Part shown: piece by piece, positions 1 through 8,242 of the stretch | How positions within the stretch are numbered: position 1 is the stretch's first letter | Layout of the letters: each line of letters opens with the position of its first letter | NCBI RefSeq assembly: GCF_040939305.1 | Contig: NZ_CP162511.1 | Coordinates: 3,162,001 to 3,226,000, forward strand | Direction of reading: 5' to 3' | Source of the DNA: Herbiconiux sp. A18JL235 | GTDB taxonomy: Bacteria > Actinomycetota > Actinomycetes > Actinomycetales > Microbacteriaceae | Length of the DNA stretch: 64,000 nucleotides | Notes under the pieces: model-generated | Database searches by the model: none | What the model saw: only the letters and a program-made list of their open reading frames with translations | What the model was told of the DNA's origin: nothing | Translations under genes and position numbers: made by a program

Positions 1-388
1 CGGCGGCGCCGGCGTGAAGCTGTTCTTCAACATCGTTCCCGAATCGGCCAAGTACCTCGCCGACCGCGACCTCACCTCGATCACCGAGACCACCGTGTTC
101 GCCACGCTCCCCGACGCCATCTGCGTCTCGGGCCTCACCGCGGGTGCCCCCACCGACACGCAGGCGCTGGCGACGGTCAAGGCCGCCGCCGGTACCGTGC
201 CGGTGTTCGTGAACACCGGCGTGCGCGCCCACAACGTGGGCGACCAGCTCGCCATCGCCGACGGGGCCATCATCGGCACCTTCTTCAAGAAGGACGGCGT
301 GTTCGAGAATCGCGTCGACCTCACCCGTGTGCACGAGCTCATGGGTGCGGCGCGCGACGCCCGCGCGGGGTTCGCCGCGGCCGAGTAG
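1..388 (+). CDS. BtpA/SgcQ family protein, C-terminal part (5' end outside window)
   Basis: The frame is open from the first base, so the gene begins upstream; about 129 residues are present. The visible part reads as the C-terminal half of a TIM-barrel: a VKLFFNIVPE segment, a VCVSGLTAG-like glycine loop (ICVSGLTAGAPTD), a VPVFVNTGV strand and the IGTFFKKDGVFENRVD block typical of the BtpA/SgcQ family. In cyanobacteria BtpA affects photosystem I stability; SgcQ-like homologues in non-photosynthetic bacteria sit in sugar or nucleoside loci and have no settled activity. Its operon partners lie outside the window. The family call is fairly secure, the function is not. Confidence 0.75.
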   Translation, partial: GGAGVKLFFNIVPESAKYLADRDLTSITETTVFATLPDAICVSGLTAGAPTDTQALATVKAAAGTVPVFVNTGVRAHNVGDQLAIADGAIIGTFFKKDGVFENRVDLTRVHELMGAARDARAGFAAAE

Positions 389-397
389 TCCGCCCTC

Positions 398-427
398 GGC
401 GCGGCGCGGTGCCCGATGCGCCGCGCC
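398..427. terminator. Hairpin between convergent genes
   Basis: A perfect 10-bp inverted repeat (GGCGCGGCGC, 10-nt loop, GCGCCGCGCC) fills the 42-bp gap between the stop codons of two convergent genes. It has no T-tract, as is usual in very GC-rich actinobacteria, and may act as a bidirectional terminator. Confidence 0.5.
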
Positions 428-430
428 GCG

Positions 431-1393
431 TCAGCGCGCGGGGTCTTGCTTGCGCGAGGCCTTTAGGGCGTAGAGGCGCTGGTCGGCGCGGTCGCGGATC
501 GTGTGTGCCGAGTCGTCGGGCCGCGCGACAGCGAGCCCGAACGACCAGCCCCGCGGGATCGACGCGTGCAGCCGCTCGACCACCTCCCCCGCCTCCGCCT
601 CCGTCGTCGCGGGCAGCACGAGCAGGAACTCGTCGCCACCGATCCGCGCGACGAGGTCGTACGGACGGGTGATCGCGCGCAGGGCCGATGCGAACTCCAC
701 CAGCCGACGGTCGCCCTCGGCGTGACCACGCTCGTCGTTGACGCGCTTGAAGTCGTCGAGATCGACGATCACGACGGCGACGCTCTGCCCCGTGCGGGCC
801 GCTCTGGTGAGCTCCAGGTCGATGCGCGCATCCAGGCCCGACCGGTTGAGCAGCCCGGTGAGCGGGTCGGTCGTGATCTCCCGGTCGAGCCTGCTGCGCA
901 GGTAGCCCGCGGCTTCGAGGCAGAACACCGACGCCAGCAGGATGTTGAACCAGGTCAGCAGCAGCGCATCCAGCGGGTTGATGATCACCGCCGTCAGCGA
1001 GAGCGCGAACCCCGTCGCGGTGACCGCCCGGGCTACCCACCGCCGGTAGAACCAGCCCAGGTAGCAGGCGAACATCGGGTAGAGCACGATGTTGTTGACG
1101 GATGCGACCGGCGCCACCGAGACGGCCATCTGCACCGAGGTGACGACGAAGAAGACGCTCGCGCCCGCGATGCCGAGCCAGCTGACGAAGCGCGCGCCGA
1201 ATGCGATGGGGGTGCCGGCGAGCACGATGGTGACGGCGATCCAGAACCACGTCCAGCCGCTCCCGAGCGGGTTGGCCGTCGAGGTGATCGCATCGAGGAG
1301 GCCGCTGGCCGCGATGACCACCCCTGCAGCCGCGGTGACCCAGGCGAACGGCGGAATCCGCCGGCCGGCGAGCCACGCCCCGAAACGCCTCAT
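431..1393 (-). CDS. Membrane-anchored diguanylate cyclase (GGDEF protein)
   Basis: A 320-residue protein predicted to make cyclic di-GMP from two GTP at the membrane. Residues 1-165 form about six hydrophobic segments with no recognisable sensor domain. A GGDEF domain follows: DPLTGLLNR starts near residue 176, DLDDFKRVND near 211 and the active-site GGDEF itself is at 252-256. RPYD at 243-246 lies five residues before GGDEF, the expected spacing of the inhibitory I-site (RxxD), so feedback by c-di-GMP is likely. No EAL or HD-GYP domain is attached. It stands alone, with no operon partner. Confidence 0.93.
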   Translation of the reverse strand: MRRFGAWLAGRRIPPFAWVTAAAGVVIAASGLLDAITSTANPLGSGWTWFWIAVTIVLAGTPIAFGARFVSWLGIAGASVFFVVTSVQMAVSVAPVASVNNIVLYPMFACYLGWFYRRWVARAVTATGFALSLTAVIINPLDALLLTWFNILLASVFCLEAAGYLRSRLDREITTDPLTGLLNRSGLDARIDLELTRAARTGQSVAVVIVDLDDFKRVNDERGHAEGDRRLVEFASALRAITRPYDLVARIGGDEFLLVLPATTEAEAGEVVERLHASIPRGWSFGLAVARPDDSAHTIRDRADQRLYALKASRKQDPAR

Positions 1394-1474
1394 CGCCCTC
1401 CCCCACCCGACGCACCGAACGCACCCGACGATGACTGGAGTCTAAGCGAGCCGCCCCCGCGATGGTGACGGCTG

Positions 1475-1503
1475 CTGACGCATCCGTACCGCCGCTGTAT
1501 GCT
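1475..1503 (+). promoter_or_regulatory. Candidate promoter for the nucleotidyltransferase/phosphatase pair
   Basis: CTGACG (1475-1480) and TATGCT (1498-1503) are separated by 17 bp, resembling -35 and -10 elements. A start near 1510 would give a leader of about 30 nt before the GTG at 1540. Confidence 0.4.
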
Positions 1504-1539
1504 GGTCTACTTTTCCGATCGCGAACCCGGGGGTGAGCC

Positions 1540-2259
1540 GTGCAGACCATCGTCACTGCAGAGTACGGTTCGCGCGCCATCGGCGTCGCCACCGGGGATT
1601 CCGATCACGACCTCATGAGCGTCTTCGTCGAAGACCCCGAGTACGTGCTCGGCATCGAGACCATCGACACCCACGCATCCTCCACGGCGGCCGCCGGCGC
1701 ACGATCCACCCACCAAGACACCGACATCACGCGCTACCCGCTGCGGAAGTGGGCGAAGCTCGCGGCCGTGGGCAACCCCACCGTGCTGCTCCTGCTGTTC
1801 CTCGAGCCCCTCGACAGCACCGGGCACTGGGAGATGCTGAAGGGCATCCGGGATGCGTTCGTCTCCCGGGAGGCCGGCCGGCGGTTCCAGGGCTACTCGC
1901 TGGGGCAGCGGGAGGCGATGGTCGGTATGCGCAACAAGCGCACCAACAGGCCCGAGCTGATCCACAAGCACGGCTACGACACCAAGTTCGCGTACCACAT
2001 GGTGCGCACGGCGATGCAGGGTGTCGAGCTCATGACCACGGGTGCGCTGCGCCTGCCGATGGCGCCCGGCGACCTCGAGGTGCTCCGCTCGATTCGCGCC
2101 GGGGCCATGTCGAAGGACGCCGTTCTCGACCTCGCTTCTTCGCTCGACAGCGACCTCACCGTCGCCATCGCGCGCGCTCAGGTGAACGACCAGCCCGACC
2201 GGATGCTCATCAACGACACCCTCCACCGCATCTACCTCGACGCCTGGGCCTCCCGATGA
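1540..2259 (+). CDS. DNA polymerase beta-superfamily nucleotidyltransferase (YcgL/COG3541-like)
   Basis: A 239-residue protein with a GTG start. Residues 9-25 carry the nucleotidyltransferase signature: a Gly-Ser turn in YGSRAIG followed by GDSDHDL with the paired metal-binding aspartates. The length and the mixed helical C-terminal part resemble predicted nucleotidyltransferases of the YcgL/COG3541 type, some of which occur in RNA-repair gene sets. The TGA overlaps the ATG of the next gene (ATGA), so the two are translationally coupled. The partner is a HAD phosphatase of the polynucleotide 3'-phosphatase type, which fits nucleic-acid end processing. The substrate is unknown. Confidence 0.75.
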   Translation: MQTIVTAEYGSRAIGVATGDSDHDLMSVFVEDPEYVLGIETIDTHASSTAAAGARSTHQDTDITRYPLRKWAKLAAVGNPTVLLLLFLEPLDSTGHWEMLKGIRDAFVSREAGRRFQGYSLGQREAMVGMRNKRTNRPELIHKHGYDTKFAYHMVRTAMQGVELMTTGALRLPMAPGDLEVLRSIRAGAMSKDAVLDLASSLDSDLTVAIARAQVNDQPDRMLINDTLHRIYLDAWASR

Positions 2260-2735
2260 AGCCCGCTGTCATCGTCGACGTCGATGGCACCCTCGCCGAC
2301 GTCTCCGGCATCCGCCACTACGTGCTCGACGACCCCGAGAAGAAGCTGTTCGCCAAGTTCCACGGCGCTTCAGGGCTCGTGCCCCCGGTCGATTCGGTCG
2401 CTACCGTCACCCGTGCGCTCGACGCCGCCGGCCTGACGATCGTCGTCCTCACCTCACGTCGTGAGCAGTGGCGCCACGTCACGCGCCGCTGGCTCGCGAA
2501 GTGGGAGATCCCCTTCCACGCCCTCGGCATGCGTGCCGACCACGACAATCGCCGCGACGACGACGTGAAGCGCGACCTCCTCACCCGGATGCGCCGCCTC
2601 TACGACCTCGACCCCGTGCTCGCGATCGACGACAACCCCACCGTCATCGCGCTCTGGCGCTCACTCGGCATCCCGACCGTGCGCGTGCCCGGCTGGGACG
2701 AGCAGCACCCCCGGCCCGACGACCGGGAAACGTAG
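2256..2735 (+). CDS. HAD-family phosphatase, polynucleotide kinase 3'-phosphatase-like
   Basis: A 159-residue HAD hydrolase. Motif I is VDVDGTLAD with nucleophile D8 and acid/base D10; motif II is the threonine/serine of VVLTSRR; motif IV is AIDDNP. The compact form, the SRREQWRHVTRRWL helix after motif II and the C-terminal NPTVIALWRSLGIPTV resemble the phosphatase half of T4-type polynucleotide kinase. It starts inside the stop codon of the nucleotidyltransferase gene. No kinase (P-loop) domain is present. Removal of a 3'-phosphate from RNA or DNA is the best guess, from family resemblance and neighbour only. Confidence 0.75.
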   Translation: MKPAVIVDVDGTLADVSGIRHYVLDDPEKKLFAKFHGASGLVPPVDSVATVTRALDAAGLTIVVLTSRREQWRHVTRRWLAKWEIPFHALGMRADHDNRRDDDVKRDLLTRMRRLYDLDPVLAIDDNPTVIALWRSLGIPTVRVPGWDEQHPRPDDRET

Positions 2736-2779
2736 CTCACGCGGTGGCGGCTCTCCTGACGACCAGGCGCGCGACCCGA

Positions 2780-3109
2780 TCAGCGCAGTTCGATGAGGTC
2801 GTTGCCCGCCTCGATCATGTCCACCACAGTGTCGATCAGGGGTTCGAACCACTCGATCAATGCGCGGCGTCGCGTGTTGCCGACCCGAATCCAGATGATC
2901 GCCGGCGCTTCTCCACCGAGAACGACCATGCTCGAGAAGTCTTCGTCCTTCGTGACGAGAACGGCTCGGTGCTCCATCGCGTAAGCCCACAACGCGTGAT
3001 CCGCTGCGTCAGCCGGACCGATATCCGTCACGTGCTCTGCGACATGACCACGGGCCGCCAGCATGCGGGCAAGGGCCGGCGGCAGTTGGGCGTCGACGAG
3101 GAAACGCAC
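2780..3109 (-). CDS. DUF5615 PIN-like protein, probable toxin
   Basis: A 109-residue protein beginning MRFLVDAQLPP, with DHALWAYAM and VTKDEDF motifs. These are the acidic positions typical of DUF5615, a PIN-like nuclease fold. It lies three bases after the stop codon of a DUF433 gene, and DUF433/DUF5615 pairs are widely predicted type II toxin-antitoxin modules, with the DUF5615 protein as the RNase-like toxin. All expected acidic residues appear intact. Toxicity is inferred from the family, not shown. Confidence 0.85.
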   Translation of the reverse strand: MRFLVDAQLPPALARMLAARGHVAEHVTDIGPADAADHALWAYAMEHRAVLVTKDEDFSSMVVLGGEAPAIIWIRVGNTRRRALIEWFEPLIDTVVDMIEAGNDLIELR

Positions 3110-3112
3110 CGG

Positions 3113-3337
3113 TTACGAAGCGAGCACTATCGTGTGGTCTGCCTGCGCTGCAGCGTACTCGAGGCATGCGCGGATGTCGTCGGCGGTGAGGTAGGGGTAG
3201 TCCTCGAGGATTTCTGCCTCGGAAGCCCCCGCGGCCAGGAGAGAGAGCACGTCTCCCACTCGCATGCGTGTGCCGCGCACGGAAGGTCGACCGTGGACGA
3301 CCTCCGGGTTGACGACAATGCGATCCAACAGCGACAT
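3113..3337 (-). CDS. DUF433 protein, probable antitoxin
   Basis: A 74-residue protein with the DUF433 pattern: RIVVNPEVVHGRPSVRGTRMRV, then an LLAAGASEAEILEDYPYL helix-turn-helix-like segment. It precedes the DUF5615 gene by three bases on the same strand. DUF433 proteins are predicted DNA-binding antitoxins that repress their own operon and neutralise the PIN-like partner. Confidence 0.85.
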   Translation of the reverse strand: MSLLDRIVVNPEVVHGRPSVRGTRMRVGDVLSLLAAGASEAEILEDYPYLTADDIRACLEYAAAQADHTIVLAS

Positions 3338-3467
3338 GCTCCGATGATACCGGCGCAGGATGATTCGCAGCCGTCGGATTCAGTCTCATGCGGACGAGTC
3401 ACGATGTGCACCGTCGCGTGGCTGCGCAGATGTCCCGCTGGGTCGGGCGGAGTGGAAAGGTGGAGGG

Positions 3468-3926
3468 ATGGAGCATCCTGAAGCACCCCGGCTCGACCCG
3501 ACGCCCGAGCAGGTCGCGGAGATCGATCGGCGGGCCGCCGCATTGAAGGAGCAGCCCGAGAGCTTCGCCGCGATGGATGCGCTCTGGCGGGCCGTGTATG
3601 CGCTCGACCGGTGGATCTTCATCGCGCGCGGCACCGACGACCAACCGGGGCCTTACGCGGGTGAGCTCCCTCAGGGCCCGATGCTGTTCGCGTTCACGAC
3701 CGGCGAGCGGGCCCGGAGCGCAGCGCTCGGCATGGGGCTCTCGGAGGACGAGGTGTCACGGTTGCTCGCCGTCCCGCTGCCGGCGGCGATCGAGTGGGCT
3801 GCGACGTTCGCGAGCGTCGGCGTGAAGGGCATCGCGTTCGACATCCCCACAGCCGGGTACTTCGCTCCACTCACGAATCTCGTTCCGATGCGCGACTACA
3901 TGGCCGCGCATCCGCCTGCCGTCTGA
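3468..3926 (+). CDS. Hypothetical protein, weakly SseB-like
   Basis: A 152-residue soluble protein. The ATG at 3468 is preceded by AAAGGTGGAGGG, a good ribosome site. The core (ALDRWIFIARG, then PMLFAFTTGERARSAALGMGL) loosely recalls the SseB N-terminal domain, where a short strand reading F-x-F-T precedes an alpha segment. I do not recognise a catalytic motif, signal peptide or membrane segment. It is divergent from the DUF433/DUF5615 pair and has no operon partner. Function unknown. Confidence 0.6.
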   Translation: MEHPEAPRLDPTPEQVAEIDRRAAALKEQPESFAAMDALWRAVYALDRWIFIARGTDDQPGPYAGELPQGPMLFAFTTGERARSAALGMGLSEDEVSRLLAVPLPAAIEWAATFASVGVKGIAFDIPTAGYFAPLTNLVPMRDYMAAHPPAV

Positions 3927-4205
3927 GCGGTGGCGGTGGGCACCGGCCATCGCGGCGGATGCTCCACTCGCGCCCCGAGAACCCGTACGGTCGGAAACAC
4001 GGAAGGCCGAGCCGGGTGGGGCCCCCGACCGTGCCCGCAGCATCCGTGAGACCCCCGGACCCGGCCGGCTCGAACGGGACTGCCACCCTCGCCATCTGCG
4101 GGAGGACGTACCCTTACCGGGTCGGCACGCCTTGGGCGGGTTCAGAAAGGAGAGTCAGCCTGAGCAGACCGCTCGCGAAAGGCAACTGACCCAGGTGCAG
4201 GGACG
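3927..4205. other. Non-coding gap with one long-loop inverted repeat
   Basis: A 279-bp gap between two convergent genes. The only structure I see is an 8-bp inverted repeat, ACGGTCGG (3987-3994) and CCGACCGT (4025-4032), with a 30-nt loop. No tRNA-like cloverleaf or convincing short gene was found. Confidence 0.4.
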
Positions 4206-5072
4206 CTAGTCATCGTCTCCCGTGAGCACCCAGCGCGAGGACCCGTCCCGGCCGATCAAGGACAACCGTCCGCCCTCGTCACGGAGCGACACATCGAGGA
4301 TCGCGACCAGACTGTAGGGACTCGTTGCGGCCTTCCCGATGTCGATGAGGGGGCCAGCCCGCTCGTCGAGGGGCAACGGCGTCTCTCGGAAGGTCCAACG
4401 CCCCTCGAGATCGAGGGTGTGCGCGGGTGCCGACTCTCTTTCCTCGTCCGCGACGACGATCCGCAGGGGAATGCCGACGAGTTGCGCCGTGAAGTCGGCA
4501 TTCAAGATTACGATCCCGTTGTCGTCGGAGGTCCACCGCCCCACGAGATCCGAGGCGACCAAGGTGGGCGGAGCGGGAGTGGACGGCCCCTCGATCTGAC
4601 CGAAGGAGAGCAGGGCGCCTCTGTCGGCGTCGCCGTAGTCAAGCTGAAGGCCGCCCCGTCGGACCCCGAGGAAGAACCCGCTGAAGATGCCGTGCAATCC
4701 TCGGGCGTCGATGTCCACTGCGACCCATGCATCCTCAGACTGCCCCTGGTCAGTCGAGTAGTACTCCCAATTGCCGGTCGTCGTGATCGTGTCACCCCAG
4801 TTGAGGGTGTCCCATCGATCTACGGCCAACGCAGCTCGCGGGAGATTCTCGATGCGAACGGTTCCATCGCCCGACAGCTCGATGAGGGCGGTGTGGCCGG
4901 CGTCGGAAGCCTCGTACACACCGAGTATCTGGGTTCGCGACGGAGGGGCGAACGCTGAACACCCGGTGAAGATCGCCATCATGACCATGCAGACGAGGGT
5001 GCTCAGAATCACGGTGCCGATCGGACGAGTTCGGATGCTCGCGGTGCCACCGGCTACGGCGTCGACAAGCAT
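4206..5072 (-). CDS. Hypothetical lipoprotein
   Basis: About 288 residues. A hydrophobic segment ending in a lipobox (AIFTGC) near residue 38 indicates lipidation on the outer face of the membrane. The mature part has two similar beta-rich blocks: ILGVYEASDAGHTALIELSGDG and LVGRWTSDDNGIVILNADFTAQL, each a strand followed by a tryptophan/aspartate turn, as in small beta-barrel or lipocalin-like repeats. The start is uncertain. ATG at 5072 gives a normal signal peptide, but GTG at 5108 has the better ribosome site (AGGAAGG). No enzymatic motif is visible. Function unknown. Confidence 0.7.
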   Translation of the reverse strand: MLVDAVAGGTASIRTRPIGTVILSTLVCMVMMAIFTGCSAFAPPSRTQILGVYEASDAGHTALIELSGDGTVRIENLPRAALAVDRWDTLNWGDTITTTGNWEYYSTDQGQSEDAWVAVDIDARGLHGIFSGFFLGVRRGGLQLDYGDADRGALLSFGQIEGPSTPAPPTLVASDLVGRWTSDDNGIVILNADFTAQLVGIPLRIVVADEERESAPAHTLDLEGRWTFRETPLPLDERAGPLIDIGKAATSPYSLVAILDVSLRDEGGRLSLIGRDGSSRWVLTGDDD

Positions 5073-5204
5073 CGCGCCGGGCGCTGATTCCTTCTCGACG
5101 ACGACCACGGTCACCTTCCTACCGCAGGAGAGCGTCTCCCTGGCACAGAGCGGCCACGAGTCTCCAGATCGGCGGGTCCCTCTCCCGATCGGTAAGGTCG
5201 GTGC

Positions 5205-5660
5205 ATGCACGCGGCTGATTCGAGTGGTCCCGGTGGAGAGTTCCTTGGCCTCATCGAGAAGTACGGCTGGGCGATCCGGCACGTCGGCGAGGGCGGGTTC
5301 CCGGCCTTCTCCTACACGGTCGGGCTGACGTCGATGGGCCATCCCGAGCTGGTGATGGTCGGGCTGCCGTTCGACGCGGCTCAGGGCTTCCTGAACAACA
5401 TGGGGGCGGATGTGCGAGACGGGTCGCGGTTCGACGCTGGCAGCGTCGTCTGGGACCAGACGGAACCGCCCGCGCCGATCGCGTTCGTCGAGGCCACCGA
5501 TGTCTCCGGACTCACCGCCGTGGAGCAGGTCTTCGGCGAGGTTCGGGCGCTGCAGGCGGTGTGGTCGGATTCGCAGGGTCGCCTCCCTTGGGACGTCGGC
5601 TATCGCAATCCGCCCGAAGCCCAGCCCCTCCTCGGAACCCGGCCGACCTCGCTCACCTGA
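5205..5660 (+). CDS. DUF4262 domain protein
   Basis: A 151-residue soluble protein matching DUF4262: IEKYGWAIRHVGEGGFPAFSYTVGL followed by HPELVMVGLP, then a DWxxP-like end (LPWDVGY). The family is common in actinobacteria and has no assigned function. It diverges from the lipoprotein gene. A DinB gene starts 55 bp downstream on the same strand, so the two may be co-transcribed. Confidence 0.85.
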   Translation: MHAADSSGPGGEFLGLIEKYGWAIRHVGEGGFPAFSYTVGLTSMGHPELVMVGLPFDAAQGFLNNMGADVRDGSRFDAGSVVWDQTEPPAPIAFVEATDVSGLTAVEQVFGEVRALQAVWSDSQGRLPWDVGYRNPPEAQPLLGTRPTSLT

Positions 5661-5715
5661 TCGCGCCCGCCCGGCCCCGCTGGTGGGCTCGGGTGGGGAG
5701 GGGGATACTCGACGC

Positions 5716-6219
5716 ATGGAACGTACCGATCATCCGGAGGCGTGGGACGAACGATCGACTCTGCTCACGATGCTGCAGTACACGCGCGACACGGGCATCG
5801 AGAAGGCCACGGGCCTCACGGATGCGCAGGCCGCCGCCACCCCACTCCCCACGTCGCCGCTGATGAGCGTCGGGGCGGTGCTCAACCACATGCGCTGGGT
5901 GGAGCATTCGTGGATCGAGGCCCGCTTCGTCGGCGGGCCCGACCTCGGGCCCTGGACCGACGAGTCGCCCGACCAGGAGTTCATCGACGGGTCGACCCTG
6001 CCGCTGCAGACCGTGATCGACGGCTACCGCGCCCAGGCCGAAGCGACCGACAGGATCATCGCGCGGCTGCAGCTCGACGACCTCTCGCAGACGCCGTTCC
6101 GGTCGGGTGAGCGCCCGACGCTGCGCTGGGTCATCCTGCACCTCATCGAGGAGAACGCTCGGCACAACGGGCACATCGACATCCTCCGCGAGATCGCCGA
6201 CGGCACCACCGGCGATTGA
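5716..6219 (+). CDS. DinB family protein (DUF664-type)
   Basis: A 167-residue four-helix-bundle protein of the DinB/DUF664 group, often linked to bacillithiol- or mycothiol-dependent transferases. The putative metal-binding histidines are in VLNHMRWVEHSW (near residue 60) and in the C-terminal HLIEENARHNGHIDILRE, which is the diagnostic end of the family. The ATG was chosen because the upstream reading frame encodes only the antisense of other genes. Whether it is a thiol transferase here is inference. Confidence 0.88.
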   Translation: MERTDHPEAWDERSTLLTMLQYTRDTGIEKATGLTDAQAAATPLPTSPLMSVGAVLNHMRWVEHSWIEARFVGGPDLGPWTDESPDQEFIDGSTLPLQTVIDGYRAQAEATDRIIARLQLDDLSQTPFRSGERPTLRWVILHLIEENARHNGHIDILREIADGTTGD

Positions 6220-6268
6220 GCCGGCGCGGCCGGCCGGGCGGCCATGGCCCCGGGCAGAGATCGGATGC

Positions 6269-7039
6269 TCAGAGCACGCGATCGAAGAAGTCGGCCGTGA
6301 CGCCCCCGAAGGTCGCATGAGGGTCGGTGGGGTCGAGGGGCGGCTTGTCCGCCCACTCGTGGCTTCCGTCAGGGATCGCGTGCAGCTCGACGCGTCCGCC
6401 CGCAGCCGTCAAGGCGTCTCGGAGCGCGAGTGCCTGATCGAACTCGACGATGTGATCGTCGGTTCCGTGCACGATCAAGGTGGGTGGCGCATCCGTAGTC
6501 ACCCATGTGATGGGGCTGACGCCTGCGATCGCGTCGGGGTTCGGCGACGGCCCCATCAGCCAGGTCACCTCGTGGGGTTCGTCGATGCTGACACCCCGCA
6601 GATCGGCCGGGCAAGCCGCCAGAGACGCAGCCTTGACGATGCCGGGCTCGCGGAACGCCAGATGTGCCGCGAGGTGGGCTCCTGCCGAGAAACCCCAGAC
6701 CCCGATCCGCGAGGGGTCACCGCCCACATCGGCGATGTTGCTCTGCACCCACGTCAGCGCCGCACGAGCGTCGTCGTATTGCGCGGGCCATGGCGCGACG
6801 CCGCTCAGCCGGTAGGTGACGGAGGCGGTCACGTATCCGCGCGACGCAAGGAGGGGGTTCAGCCACGGGTGCATTCCTGCGCCCCGGTCTCCCTCGTGCC
6901 AGCCTCCGCCGTGGAAGAACACCGCCACGGGGAGCGCGCTTCCCGGCTGCCGCTGGGGAACGAGGATGTCGAGTTCGACCGGATTCTCGGCTCGACCGTA
7001 GCGCACAGCTGGGTAGAAGGACATCGCCGGCGAAACCAT
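6269..7039 (-). CDS. Alpha/beta hydrolase, esterase/lipase (BD-FAE/Hsl-like)
   Basis: A 256-residue cytoplasmic esterase. The oxyanion-hole motif is HGGGW near residue 43. The nucleophile elbow is GFSAG with the serine near residue 117, and the acid and base fit the HGTDDHIV aspartate and the DGSHEW histidine. The ARAALTWVQSNIADVGGDPSRIGVWG stretch before the elbow is typical of the hormone-sensitive-lipase/BD-FAE group. No signal peptide is present. The natural ester is unknown. Confidence 0.9.
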   Translation of the reverse strand: MVSPAMSFYPAVRYGRAENPVELDILVPQRQPGSALPVAVFFHGGGWHEGDRGAGMHPWLNPLLASRGYVTASVTYRLSGVAPWPAQYDDARAALTWVQSNIADVGGDPSRIGVWGFSAGAHLAAHLAFREPGIVKAASLAACPADLRGVSIDEPHEVTWLMGPSPNPDAIAGVSPITWVTTDAPPTLIVHGTDDHIVEFDQALALRDALTAAGGRVELHAIPDGSHEWADKPPLDPTDPHATFGGVTADFFDRVL

Positions 7040-7070
7040 GGCTCAGACACTACCGGGCCACCGAACGAGC

Positions 7071-7535
7071 TCAATGGGTCAGGATCCCGATGAGCTCCTG
7101 GATGGCGGGGATGAGGCCCTGCACCTGGCTCCCACCCGCCATCGCGGTGATCGCGATCGGCCACAGGGAGACCAGCGGCCGACACGACGGCCGCGACGCC
7201 GAGCACCCAGGCGAGCGCGCCGTTGCGCATCCGGAAGCAGACGACGAGGAGCACAGCCGCGAGCGCGTAGCCGATGAGGACCACGAGGGCGATCTGGCCG
7301 ACCGGCACGTCGAGCACACCGGCGGTGCCGCCGTCGGCGCCCGCGATGAGGCCCAGCACGGGCAGCGGCACGCCGACGAGGATGAGCACGCACAGCACGG
7401 TCGAGGTGAGGGAGGCGGCCCACACCGCGCGGGGGCGGGGGCGCGGGCCGTAGGAGCGCCTTATCGCGCGACCCCCGCTCGGGCGATCGAGGGTGCGGAT
7501 GCGCGTCCGCACCCCGCAGGCAGAGTGGTCTTCAT
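7071..7535 (-). pseudogene. Small membrane protein gene broken by one or two frameshifts
   Basis: Three reading frames have to be joined to give a sensible product. A start at 7535 (ATGAAGACC, preceded by AGGAAAG) begins in one frame. The hydrophobic core (LTSTVLCVLILVGVPLP, ALVVLIGYALAAVLL, ALAWVLGVAAVVSA) lies in a second. The amphipathic end SLWPIAITAMAGGSQVQGLIPAIQELIGILTH returns to the first frame and stops at 7071. One base is missing near the start and one is extra near 7175-7185. The product would be a roughly 150-residue protein with 3-4 membrane spans of unknown role. This is either a real pseudogene or sequencing error. Confidence 0.6.
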
Positions 7536-7608
7536 CGCGCCTCGCTTTCCTGCATCCGTCGCCGCCGCCGTGGCGGTCACAGACAGGACGCGGCGCGGAG
7601 CCGAAGTG

Positions 7609-8121
7609 TCACAAAGTCGGCGCGGATCCCGGTGCGTCCAGGTTCAGCGACCAGACGGCCATCTGCAGCACGGTGTCGCGGTAGGGCAGCTCGCTCTCTC
7701 CGATGCGCTCGAAGCCGAGGCGCGCGCAGAGGCGGTTGGACGGCAGGTTCGCGGTCGCGGGGAAGGCGAGGATGCGGCGGCGCTCCGACCGCTGCCGCGC
7801 GTCGTCGAGCGCGAGAGCGACCCCGGCGGCGGCGACACCGCGCCCCTGCGCCTCGGGAACGACGAACCAGCCCGTCTCGAGGGTGTCTTCGCCGTTCCAC
7901 TCCGACTGCCACCAGTTGACGCCGCCGACCGCGACCCCGTCGAGCTCGATCGCGAAGATGCCGGCGGTGTCGAGCCGCACGAAGCGGAGGTACTTCTCGT
8001 GCCGCTCGCGCACCTTCTCCTCCGACTCGGGCCCGCCGAGATACTCGGTCATCCCCGGCTCGTTCGCCCGCCTCAACAACGCGAAGTCGTCGTCGGCCCA
8101 GGGCCGGATGCGCGTCGTCAC
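7609..8121 (-). CDS. GNAT N-acetyltransferase (RimJ/RimL type)
   Basis: A 170-residue acetyltransferase. Acetyl-CoA binding is suggested by VVPEAQGRGVAAAGVALALDDA (motif A, Q/RxxGxG/A) near residues 88-108. The end PATANLPSNRLCARLGFERIGE is the N-x-x-S-x-x-x-x-x-x-x-GF pattern of RimJ/RimL-like enzymes. The acceptor is unknown. It diverges from the MNT/HEPN pair. Confidence 0.9.
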   Translation of the reverse strand: MTTRIRPWADDDFALLRRANEPGMTEYLGGPESEEKVRERHEKYLRFVRLDTAGIFAIELDGVAVGGVNWWQSEWNGEDTLETGWFVVPEAQGRGVAAAGVALALDDARQRSERRRILAFPATANLPSNRLCARLGFERIGESELPYRDTVLQMAVWSLNLDAPGSAPTL

Positions 8122-8198
8122 TCACCAAGACTGGAGCGCCACCACCTGTCGACGCAACGATGCGGCCCAAGGACCGCAGAGGCTCTATCCAACTAACG

Positions 8199-8236
8199 CA
8201 ACTTCAGTTGAAGTACTGCAACTGGAGTTGCATAAT
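8199..8236 (+). promoter_or_regulatory. Double palindromic operator over a candidate leaderless promoter
   Basis: Two near-identical palindromes, CAACTTCAGTTG (8199-8210) and CAACTGGAGTTG (8219-8230), lie 20 bp apart centre to centre, on the same face of the helix. They cover a candidate -35 TTGAAG (8208-8213) and the 17-bp spacer before a -10 CATAAT (8231-8236). The expected start point falls on the GTG at 8243. Confidence 0.7.
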
Positions 8237-8242
8237 GATCGA

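Noticed and set aside
339..1592. Long open frames overlapping most real genes on the opposite strand or other frames
   Set aside because: They encode Arg/Pro/Gly-rich sequence without family motifs, a by-product of very high GC. The frames kept have motifs, ribosome sites and operon logic.
3927..4205. A tRNA or other RNA gene in the gap
   Set aside because: A CTCGAAC-like loop occurs but its flanks cannot form the T-arm stem, and no acceptor or anticodon arm could be drawn.
5073..5717. N-terminal extension of the 4206-5072 lipoprotein frame
   Set aside because: It is antisense to the DUF4262 gene, has low-complexity composition and would destroy the signal peptide.
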